A DNA stretch of 64,000 bases from Diaporthe sp. PMI_573 (lineage: Eukaryota > Ascomycota > Sordariomycetes > Diaporthales > Diaporthaceae). The notes beneath the pieces were generated by a model. It saw only the letters and a program-made list of their open reading frames with translations, was not told the origin of the DNA and did not search any database. A program made the translations under genes and the position numbers. Positions 1 through 8,295 of this stretch are shown here, one piece after another (the first letter of the stretch is position 1; every line of letters begins with the position of its first letter). Location of the stretch: positions 372,001 to 436,000 of the forward strand of contig JAJTUP010000016.1 in the NCBI GenBank assembly GCA_021399435.1, written 5' to 3'.

Positions 1-1
1 C

Positions 2-1142
2 AATCCCACGGTCTCAGCCGAAGAAAGCACCCAGACGCCAGAGACATCGACCGATAGCGACCATCACGCAGAAGATGTGTACCCGCATACCGTCAAGCTG
101 ATGCTGCCTCCCGGCCCGGCCACCATGCGGTAGGACCCAACCGTGCCGCCTGAGCAGCAACAGAACTATTTCCCGCGGCAGTTCCGAGACGTGATGAGGA
201 TCCGACGGGATGTGCTGGTGAAGGAACGCGGTCGGCGCCTTGAAGACATCGCGTCTGACCTCGAGGGCGACTCAGTCAGCTTCCACTGGGTATTATACTT
301 CACTTCATGGATTGAAAGCGAGAACATCAGGCTTGAAGGCATACAAGATAAATATGAGAAGATTTGGACACAGGTACCCATTGCAACGATCAGGGTGCGA
401 CCCGTGGTTGGAATGGTTTGTTACTCCTTCCCTCAACTTCTTGGTCGGCCTCGAAGTCAAGGACATGGCGCGGCTAACCGCCACGGCGCGCTTACAGGGA
501 CAGCCAGACGATGAGAAAAACATACCTTCCTTTATAAGCGTGAATGCACGATCGAACTATCTGCAGCTGTCGATGCCACTCATTCTCGCTCAGTACCGCG
601 CGGGTGACATGACCGAATTCCTGCTGGTCAGGGCCATCGCCAGCGCCTTTAGTGGAAACCTGCGGCCAAATTTCTTCCACAACAACTTCGGCCGGGTGAT
701 ACCAGTGGGCAATTTGTTCTTGCGACACCCGGCCGCCAGCCCCTGGGTCGCGCGAACCGTGTGGAAACACCATATCGTCAATTCCATGCCGTGGGCTCTG
801 GAATGGTCCGGCGTGATGTGTGTATATGCGCACTTGCAGGAGGGAGCACAGTGGAGGGAAACGTGGTGGCACCGCAGGGGTGGATTTTTGAAGGACCCCT
901 CTGTGGGCGAACGGGACTATAAGTGCTGTTCCGGCAAGAGGGTCCCCCTGCTGCGATATTTCGGGAACTTGAAGACCCTGAACGCCAAGAACTGTGCCTC
1001 GATGGACCTCGCAAGTCTTTCGGCTGACCAGCGCGGGGCATTCAACATCACCGACGACATGGTCAGCGGGAAGGAACAGCTAAATTGGTTGGTCAGGGAT
1101 ACGGTTGCCCTGTCCTATACTGGGCCGGAAGCGGAAGTTTGA
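2..1142 (+). pseudogene. Hypothetical protein, 5' partial, apparently frame-disrupted
   Basis: I do not recognise this gene. Frame 2 is open from the window edge to a TAG at 131-133 and again to 514, while the longest protein-like stretch is in frame 3 (about 395-1142) and ends with TGA. The frame-3 part is about 250 residues, rich in Trp, His and Arg, and has no signal peptide or obvious membrane segment. A roughly 60 bp intron with a weak GTCAAG donor near 94 and a CAG acceptor near 155 could remove the TAG. I found no convincing intron to explain the later frame change (near 370-400), so either an unusual splice or a frameshift is present. The upstream exon or exons lie outside the window. 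It may be a decayed gene, or an intact one that I have not spliced correctly. Confidence 0.35.
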
Positions 1143-1875
1143 GGACTCCTAGATTCAGTTTGGGTGTACTGTCGTGCAATGATCGACTATCAGCGTGAAT
1201 TTATTGATAGCCTTTGATCGGATAATCGACTATGGAATAGCCTTGCGGACTACCTCCGATGCAACAGCCTCATGTGGCATGACCTGTTGGATCACATCCT
1301 ATAGGAAAGCCTCCTGTAGGAAACCCATCACATACATTATCACAGTAACACAGCCAAACTTCCAAATGGTCGAAAACCTCATAGCGGAGCCCCTATGGCT
1401 TGCTTGCCTCCTGTCTGGTTATCATGTAGGAATTATTTCCGCAGAAGATCTTCCTACTGGAGGTCTTTCCAAGCAAGGCCTTTCCATGGGACTTTGGCCT
1501 ACAGTAGGCTGTCACACAGGAGGTTATCCCATAGGAGATCATCACACAGGAGGTTGGGTACCTAGATGGTGCACATGTGAGCGCTGGCCAGGCCGTCCAC
1601 TATAGATGCTGTGGCCGTGTAGCGGACACCCGAGCAAAGCTCATCTATGTGTAAATCTGCTATGGAATAAACCTCCGGGGATAAACTCATATAGCATAAC
1701 TGGGTAGAAGGCAAGCAAGACATAGGGGCTCCGAATAATGACGTTATAAACTGTTTGAGTCTGTGTTATGGTAAGAGTCCAGGTGAAGAACTAGCAGTTT
1801 ATTTATCCCGAAGGTACAGCACCATGCTCTTCAGCCTGAAAAGCCATTTTTTACATCCCCACCCGCTCCGTGTGC
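1143..1875. other. Intergenic, short-period degenerate repeats
   Basis: No convincing gene. About 1290-1600 is built from degenerate short words such as CATAGGA, CACACAGGAGGTT, CTCCTGTAGGAAA and their near complements. CACACAGGAGGTT occurs at 1513-1525 and again at 1544-1556. The 136-codon plus-strand ORF over it (1195-1605) reflects these repeats and has no family resemblance. Confidence 0.5.
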
Positions 1876-2722
1876 TCACATCAACCCACCACTAAGCAGC
1901 ATGCTCTGCCCAGTAAGGTAACCCGTCCGACAGCACATGGTAACCATGTTCGCCACCTCCTGCGGGCTGCCCAGCCGTCCGACGGGGATATTCTTCGGGT
2001 CGCCAGGCGTCCCCGCCACCGTCTTCTCGTCGGGTATCAGGCCCGTGTCCCCAATCATGGCAGGCGCGACGTCGTTAACGGTGATGCCGTCGCCCGCGAG
2101 CTTCCGGCTCAGGTTCCGCATCATCCCCTGCAGCCCCGCCTTTGACGCGGCGTAGTGGCACCCGTTGATCCCGCCGCCGAACGCGGCCAGGCTCCCGATG
2201 AAAACGATCCGGCCCCATTGTTGGCTCTTCATGTGCGGGACGGCCAACTTTGTGAGGATGAAGGACGCGCGCAGGTTCACGGCTAGGGTGTGGTCGAACT
2301 CCGAGATGGGGATGTCCAGGATGTCGGGGATGCGCTTGCCGTACCCGGCGTTGGACACCAGGATGTCTGGCCCCTCCTGCCCGTGCTGTGCCTTGATTTC
2401 TGTGAAGAGCCGCTGGATGTCGTCTGCGCTAGCCATGTCTGCCTGGTGGGACGACACCTTGGCGCCTGCCCACTGCGGCTGCTTCTGCAGCTCTGTGATG
2501 AGGGTTTCGATGGCCGCCTTGTTGCTTGAGTACGTCAGGGCCAGGTTCGCGCCCTTGGCGAACAGGTCCTTGGCGCAGGCGCCCCCGATGCTGTTGGGGT
2601 GGGTGAGATGTATCAGTGAGTGAGAAAAGGCCCGGGTGAGGAAGAGGGTGGCCGACTTACCCTCCCGAGGCGCCTGTGACGAGGGCCAGGCGCCCCTTGA
2701 TCTCGTTGTCTATTCCCGGCAT
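1876..2722 (-). CDS. Short-chain dehydrogenase/reductase (SDR), 3-oxoacyl-ACP-reductase-like
   Basis: This is a two-exon NAD(P)-dependent oxidoreductase: exon 1 is 2722-2661, a 70 bp intron spans 2660-2591 (GTAAGT donor, CAACAG acceptor), and exon 2 is 2590-1876, giving 258 aa. The splice rebuilds the cofactor motif TGASGGIG at residues 15-22. The NAG motif (SNAGYG), the catalytic Ser region (FIGSLAA) and the YAASK catalytic motif follow, and the protein ends in the classical LLSGGLM tail. Length is normal for a classical SDR. No signal peptide is visible, so it is probably cytosolic. The substrate cannot be read from the sequence. The neighbouring phosphoesterase gene shows no functional link. 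The family assignment is firm. Confidence 0.9.
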
Positions 2723-3207
2723 TATGGTTCGCGTAATTGGATGATCTTCAAAGCATATCTCAGATTAGGATCTCGGAAAAATTCTCTGACAGGTCTGAAT
2801 CGGACTCACCAAGACCTCAAGGTGGTTGTCTCGAACCCCGCAAGCTGCGTGTGGGGTGGGCCCGTTTCCCCGGAGCGATAGCGGAAAGCCGGGGGAGAAG
2901 GGTTCGGCTGCGGATCGTGAGCCGGCCCGGATTGGAACGACTACCGACTTGGGTAGGGAGATTTGACGCCCAACCGTGTTGGTTTGCCTTTGATCGAATG
3001 TTTCTGTTTCTGTTCTAGTGGATGAATTTGCTATTCAATGTCCGCATTTGAGTCCGGTTGAGATGCAAATACCGGCTTTTTCTACAATTGCATTCCAAAT
3101 GTCGAAATGAGCCTCGTTTGGTGAGCGGCGCTCCTCCCAAGGTGCGCTGGGCGGTGCTCCTCTCAACGTGTGGGGCGGCCCTCCTCTCCAGAAGTGAGAC
3201 ATGGCCA
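2723..3207. other. Intergenic promoter/3' region
   Basis: This stretch holds the promoter of the SDR (-) and the 3' region of the phosphoesterase (-). Two short plus-strand ORFs in it lack any family features. I see no repeat or RNA gene. Confidence 0.5.
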
Positions 3208-4113
3208 CTACAGCTTGACCACTCTTTCAGGATCAAACTTAGATCTGTCCGGTTTGCGCGTCCACGACCATTTTGATGGTTCTTGGGCAACCTTAGGCTT
3301 GCTGCCAGGGATGACATAACCACGCTGATTGGCGATCAAGCGGACGCCATCAGAGAATAATTCCGTGGTATGATGAGTGTGGCCGAAAACCCAGGTCTTC
3401 ACTCTGTCAGTGTTTAGCCTGGGGAGCAAATCCGTTGCAAAGGCTGGCGTCCATGGGTTATTGGCATGCTCCGGGGCAGAGGTGCCGGTCAAACTCGGCG
3501 CGTGGTGAGTTACAACCAATATGTTCCGCCCCTGTTGTTGATGGTGGTTGACCTTGATGTTTTTGGACAGGGATTGAAGTTTAGAAGCGAGCCAAGCAGC
3601 GTCTTCAGTATGCCTCTGATTGTGCATGTCAACCGACCATCCTTCGATCTTTTTGTAATCGCTGACCTTCGACTCGACAACTGCTCGTGCAGAGTCAGGA
3701 ATAAACGACCACAACGTGCAGCCCATAACGATTGACCCAGACGTCTCATCAGTCCAGACTGCCCGGTCTAAGAGAACTAGCTTAGCCTCAAGAGACGGCT
3801 CCCGTGACAATTGCTTGGCCCTGGAAATGCCCTCTTTGTAGCTCAGGCCGAAAAATTCGTGATTGCCCAGCACAAGGCCAACTTTGTCGAAACGTCCGAC
3901 TTGGCGCTCGAGAAAGGTCCGGTAATCCTCGTAGTCGATGAGCCGACCAATGTCGCCAGCCAAAATCAGCAATCTTCCGGCGACGGGGAAGTCGAATGTC
4001 TGATACTGTTGCCCGACTTCGAGATGGAGGTCAGACATGATCTGAACTTGAGAATTGCGTCTTGGATTTAGCGCATCTCGCAGACGCGGGACGATATTTT
4101 GAAGGGCTGGCAT
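3208..4113 (-). CDS. Calcineurin-like metallophosphoesterase
   Basis: An intronless 301-aa protein with the complete metallophosphoesterase signature in order: SDLHLE near residue 27 (D-x-H metal ligands), GDIG near 53, GNHEF near 83, THH near 203 and GHTHH near 245. These residues bind the dinuclear metal centre. No signal peptide or membrane segment is visible, so a cytosolic phosphatase or phosphodiesterase is likely. The substrate is unknown. The first in-frame ATG (4113) leaves a short basic N-terminus before the catalytic core. The C-terminal 40 residues are Lys/Arg/Trp-rich and lie outside the core fold. All metal-ligand motifs are present, so the enzyme is probably active. Confidence 0.9.
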   Translation of the reverse strand: MPALQNIVPRLRDALNPRRNSQVQIMSDLHLEVGQQYQTFDFPVAGRLLILAGDIGRLIDYEDYRTFLERQVGRFDKVGLVLGNHEFFGLSYKEGISRAKQLSREPSLEAKLVLLDRAVWTDETSGSIVMGCTLWSFIPDSARAVVESKVSDYKKIEGWSVDMHNQRHTEDAAWLASKLQSLSKNIKVNHHQQQGRNILVVTHHAPSLTGTSAPEHANNPWTPAFATDLLPRLNTDRVKTWVFGHTHHTTELFSDGVRLIANQRGYVIPGSKPKVAQEPSKWSWTRKPDRSKFDPERVVKL

Positions 4114-4709
4114 GTCTCTTCCTTTTCAAGAAAGTGACGAGTCGTTATTTGGCACAAGAAAATGAGTTACAGCATGCGGGATGTAAGGGATTAATTGGGC
4201 TCTCGTGCTGGAGTCGCGGCGTCCTCTAATCACAGGAATGTGGGAGGTGGACCGCCACAAAGGCCGAACCAACAGAGCGGCACAGCGGGTTAGGTGAGTG
4301 CGACCCCGGCGCTCTGATTTTTTACGGGGCGCACACCGTGGCCGGCGACCCTAACAAGCTTCCGGCTCCGGCTCCTGGCGGCGTGCAAAACGGAATCCTG
4401 GGCTAATTGCCCATGAGGCTTCCCAACACCACAGCATAGTAGACAACCAGTTAGCGCTACATATTACATGAGTGCGCATGTTTGAATTGAATTCTATGTA
4501 TTATCATGGCTTCGTACTCGCCTCCCAAACACATTCTCCCTGATTTCATCCCCTCCACCTGTTTCGATTACCATTTTCGAATCAATTATCCCGTAAATAG
4601 CTTTGTCGAAGTAGACGCTCATAGTCCGCGAATCCGGCGGCAGCCGTATCAAACCCTGCATTGGCCCACTCAATTTCCAAGCACAAACTCGTCCATACCC
4701 GCTGCTCAT
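4114..4709. other. Intergenic region
   Basis: Upstream region of the phosphoesterase (-) and 3' region of the Cys-rich protein (-). The plus-strand ORF from 4506 is the antisense shadow of the next gene. Nothing else is recognisable. Confidence 0.5.
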
Positions 4710-5228
4710 CTAAAGCTGCAGCACACCAAGCATGACAGACGACAGCAGAAGCCCGCTGACAGTCACCCCCAGTGCACTAATACCCCTAACGGGCGCCGCA
4801 GCACTCGAGTCCCCAGTCGACGAGCTGGACGCGCTGCTCCCGGTTCTGCTGGCGCTCCCGCCGTCCCCCGAGACCACACTCGCGCCCGTCGCCGTGGGCG
4901 CGCTGTTCTCCGTCGCCGACGCGGTCTCGTTGCCCTCGCCGTTGCAGAAGCCGTCCTGGTAGGGGATGCCGTTGGAGAAGAGGCACTTGGTGATGTCGTC
5001 GAGGGATTGGTCCATTGCCAGGCAGTACAGCCCGCAGTCGCCGTTGTAGCTGACCACGTCGGCGTCCTTGCAGCACTGGCTCATGACGTCTGTGTGGTTG
5101 CCGCCGGCCGGGACGGCGCAGGCCTTGTCGTTCACTGGGATGTCGTAGAGCGAGGGGCCGAGGCACGTGTTGGTCGCGCTGGAGGCGCCCGAGGTGCTCG
5201 TCGCTGTGCTCATTGCTGTGGATGACAT
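4710..5228 (-). CDS. Small Cys-rich, Ser/Thr-rich protein with C-terminal GPI-anchor-like tail
   Basis: A 172-aa protein from the first in-frame ATG (5228); the frame is open further upstream, but without an ATG. After a Ser/Thr-rich N-terminus comes a compact Cys-rich module of roughly 80 residues (CLGPSLYDIPV ... CAVP ... SQCCKDADVVSYNGDCGLYC ... KCLF ... FC) containing eight cysteines. A long Ser/Ala/Gly-rich linker and a hydrophobic C-terminus (LGVTVSGLLLSSVMLGVLQL) follow, the usual layout of GPI-anchored fungal surface proteins. I recall similar uncharacterised fungal proteins with the same core. Oddly, no hydrophobic signal peptide is visible at the N-terminus. Either a 5' exon is missed or export is unconventional. 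Function unknown. Confidence 0.7.
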   Translation of the reverse strand: MSSTAMSTATSTSGASSATNTCLGPSLYDIPVNDKACAVPAGGNHTDVMSQCCKDADVVSYNGDCGLYCLAMDQSLDDITKCLFSNGIPYQDGFCNGEGNETASATENSAPTATGASVVSGDGGSASRTGSSASSSSTGDSSAAAPVRGISALGVTVSGLLLSSVMLGVLQL

Positions 5229-6131
5229 CTTGCTGGTTGTGGCGGATCGATTTGGTGGAAACAAGTCGATTTGGGTTGAGTTTGTAGAGGTGGTGTGATG
5301 TGGAGTTGGGAGGTTGTGTGGTGCGAGTGGTGGTTTCTCAAAAGTTGGATTTGCCCGATCAATGAGAATTAGATATATGTACTCGCTGATGAATGCAAAG
5401 CCGAAAGTCGAATGTGATTAAAAGGCAGGGTGATTAAAAGGCAGGGTGATTAAAAGGCAGGGTGATCTTGAATTATGAGGACATCGAGAGGTGTCGTCCT
5501 AAAGTCCATGGTCTGTTTGATATATATCAACACACCCCTGCCTGCAGTGCATTTGGTTGGCCCGGACACCATCGCATTCCCGGCCGCCGCCCTCGTATTC
5601 AATTTTAGCGATGACGCTGGGGGGAGCTCCACTCCCTGAAAAAGCTCACCACACTGGCACAGCTCCCCATATAAGCCACAGTTATTGGCAGTCAGTTGCT
5701 GCACCAACAATGCAGTGTCTCGGGTTGGTTTTCGACACGCATACGCATGTGAACTCGTGTGGCGAGGACGATTGGACTCCCATGGCATTGTGGAAGAAAG
5801 GGGCCCAAAACTTTCTCTTTGCCCAGCAGCGCCATGTTCCGGACAGCGGCCTATTGGGTCCCAACGCGTCTAAGGCTTGGGGAAACAACAAAGGATGGTC
5901 GTGCTGGGGACGGCTCCGCCACGTTCATGCGGATCTCGCCAAGTAAGCACCGCTGCATCGACACCGCCCAACAGCGGGTTGGAATAATAAACCTGATCCC
6001 GACCGATCGCAGAACTCGGCCGATGATCCGAGAGCGGTTTGGAAACAATCTTGGTCCCCACCATCGGCCGAGCTCGGCCGGTGACCCGAAGCACGGGACG
6101 TTGATTCTCAATCGCTGCCGTGCGATGCCTG
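5229..6131. other. Intergenic region between Cys-rich protein and gpi3
   Basis: Contains the promoter of the Cys-rich gene, including a tandem repeat at 5414-5466, and the 3' region of gpi3. A 78-codon open frame from ATG 5710 (+) has no family features. The word CTCGGCCG recurs near 6016 and 6068, but I see no defined element. Confidence 0.4.
5414..5466. repeat. 16-bp tandem repeat, 3.3 copies
   Basis: The unit GTGATTAAAAGGCAGG occurs three times without mismatch (5414-5429, 5430-5445, 5446-5461), followed by a partial GTGAT. It lies about 190 bp upstream of the ATG of the Cys-rich GPI-like gene. A perfect short array suggests recent expansion and may alter promoter spacing. Confidence 0.95.
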
Positions 6132-7658
6132 TCACCTGCCTCTCTTGTTCCTTTCCTTTGTGTCTTCGACGAACTGCTTTCGCGGCCATTCTGCCGCAAT
6201 ATCGATGTCGCGTCTCGGCGCCACCCACTCGAGGAGGAGGAAGAAGAGGTAGTCGATGATGACGCAAAGGCAGAACAGCTTGCCCGCCCATATGCCACAC
6301 CCGTAGTATCTCTTGAGACGGTCGATGAGGGCAAAGTCGGGCTGGATACCGCCCCTCGTGGCGCCCATGCTTGCCGCATTGTAAAATTCGGCCTCGCTGA
6401 TATCCCCCGAGATGCCGTTGTACACCCGCTCGGTGCGCTTCGCGATGTCGGTCCACGAGTACATCTTCTTAATCTCGTTGTGAAACCTCTCCGTGCGGAT
6501 CTTGTTCGCCCGGATGTCGGCAATGGCCTTCACGGTGGCGGCGACGATGTCGTCTTCTTCCGGCTTGGCGAATTGGGTCATGTAGCCCGGCAATACCTCC
6601 GGGATGCCGCCGACCTGGGTGCAGACGACGTACAGGCCACAGCTCGCGGCCTCGACGATGACTGTTCCGAAGGCCTCGGTCAACGAAGGATGCAGGTAGA
6701 TGTGCCCGCGAACCATGACGTCGCGGACCTCCTCGTGCCTCACGCTGCCTATCATCTCGACGCGGTCCTGGAGGACATTCTGCTCGATCATCTGCTCGAG
6801 ATCGATGGCCTTGGGGCCAGAGCCGGCGATGATGAAGCGTGTGTTGGGCTGATGATCCAGAATGCGTGGGATGGCTGCTACAAGGAGGTCTATGCCCTTG
6901 TTGTAGAAGAGGCGAGAGATGACAACAATGGTGACAGGATCGTGAGGACTAAGACGATGAGCTGGGACAGGATAGTCGTTGCCGAAAGAACTGTTGGTAG
7001 AACCAGTGCCTGAAACCTCGAGGGAAAGATCGAGCGGCCTGAAGTTGCTAGCCACGACCGCGTTGGGGATCACGGACACCATGAGAGGGTCCAGTGAAGC
7101 ACGGAGCACGGTGTTTTCCTTGCTGTGTCAATGGTCAGCTTCGTTGATGGGATGAGTGACTTTGGTTCTGACGTACCTAGTGTTGCTGACGCAAATAACA
7201 TGGTCGACATCGCTTAACGTAAACTTGAGCAGTTTGTTAGTGAGGATGCTGGCGGCATCGGCAAAGCCAAAGAGCGAGTGATCCGTAAAGATGGTCCTGA
7301 TGCCCATGGTGCGGGCGTGCAGTGTGGCCTCCCAGCAGAGGTTGCTGAGAGAGGCATGTCCGTGTACAATGTTGATCTGCTCACGGATGATGATGTTCCG
7401 GAAGATTGGGAAAAAGGAAAAGACCGTGGGAAAGCTTGCTGAGCGGTAGATGACGAAGAAGGGCACGTAGTAGACCTTGAGCCCGTTGGTGAGGTAGCGG
7501 ATGCCTTTCCGATCGTCGTATGCATGAGTAATGACCACGACCTTGTGGCCCCTGTCGATAAGCCTCTGGGACAACTGGTAGATGTGGCTCTCGACTCCTC
7601 CTGGCTGCGGGAAGAAGAAGTCGCTGACCATGGCGATGTTGTATGTTGGCTTCGACAT
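6132..7658 (-). CDS. gpi3: GPI3/PIG-A, catalytic subunit of GPI-GlcNAc transferase
   Basis: Catalyses the first step of GPI-anchor synthesis, transfer of GlcNAc from UDP-GlcNAc to phosphatidylinositol on the cytosolic face of the ER. Two exons: 7658-7177 and 7122-6132, with a 54 bp intron (GTACGT ... ACACAG) whose removal gives [13 protein letters not shown], as in the family; total 490 aa. The N-terminus [12 protein letters not shown], the PIGA segment, and the GT-B glycosyltransferase-1 domain follow ([14 protein letters not shown], then [17 protein letters not shown] with the E-x7-E motif). A hydrophobic C-terminal segment ([17 protein letters not shown]) matches the single ER anchor. Start chosen at ATG 7658, because the longer frame has no earlier ATG. 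Divergent from dbp6. Confidence 0.96.
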
Positions 7659-8295
7659 CTTGACGGCGGATGTCCACCTGACGCACACCTCATTCACTCG
7701 ACGACAGCTTGAGGAGACGCAGAATCATATCAGGCGCCCCCATAGCGTTAGGGGAAGGCGACACTTAGAGGCACGAGCATTGAGGCATCTAGATGCAGAC
7801 AGACTGGTGTTGATGCTGGGAAATGAGGTGAAGTAGCCCGTTGTGACAGCTTCCCCTGTACGGTTAGAGTGCAAGTAGCATCAAGTCGAACTGTTAGTGT
7901 ACGACTTGAGCAGCAAAGAACTAGATGATTTCATGTTGCAGAGCGCACACGGCCCAACCGGTTATATCGCATACGGATTTGTTCGATAGCATATGACACC
8001 TACTAGACTTCCTCAAACAAATTTAATTATGGCAATGACAGACAGAAGTTGGATGCCAGCCTCATTTTGCTCTTCCAGTTCAAGTACGCGCACTAACATG
8101 TGTGAACCATGGCATCAGTGTTGACCTCTGGCTGAGCCGATAAGCCACGATAAGAGACGGCAGAATTGAGCGCCGCCAAAAATAATTTCCATGATGGGAC
8201 AACTTCACCTGCGTTGCGCATTTCAGGCCACCTCTTGCCAGAGGACGTGAGACTCTTTCGATTTCCATTACCGGTCTGGCACACTACCTTGCAAG
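7659..8295. promoter_or_regulatory. Shared divergent promoter of gpi3 and dbp6
   Basis: A 637 bp region between two divergently transcribed housekeeping genes. No coding features are seen. There is no strong TATA box next to either start, which fits constitutive promoters. Confidence 0.5.

Noticed and set aside
4506..5225. Plus-strand ORF of 239 codons
   Set aside because: Antisense of the Cys-rich protein; Arg/Ala/Val-rich composition typical of shadows.
6120..7013. Plus-strand ORF of 297 codons
   Set aside because: Lies antisense to gpi3, whose conserved glycosyltransferase motifs and intron are decisive.
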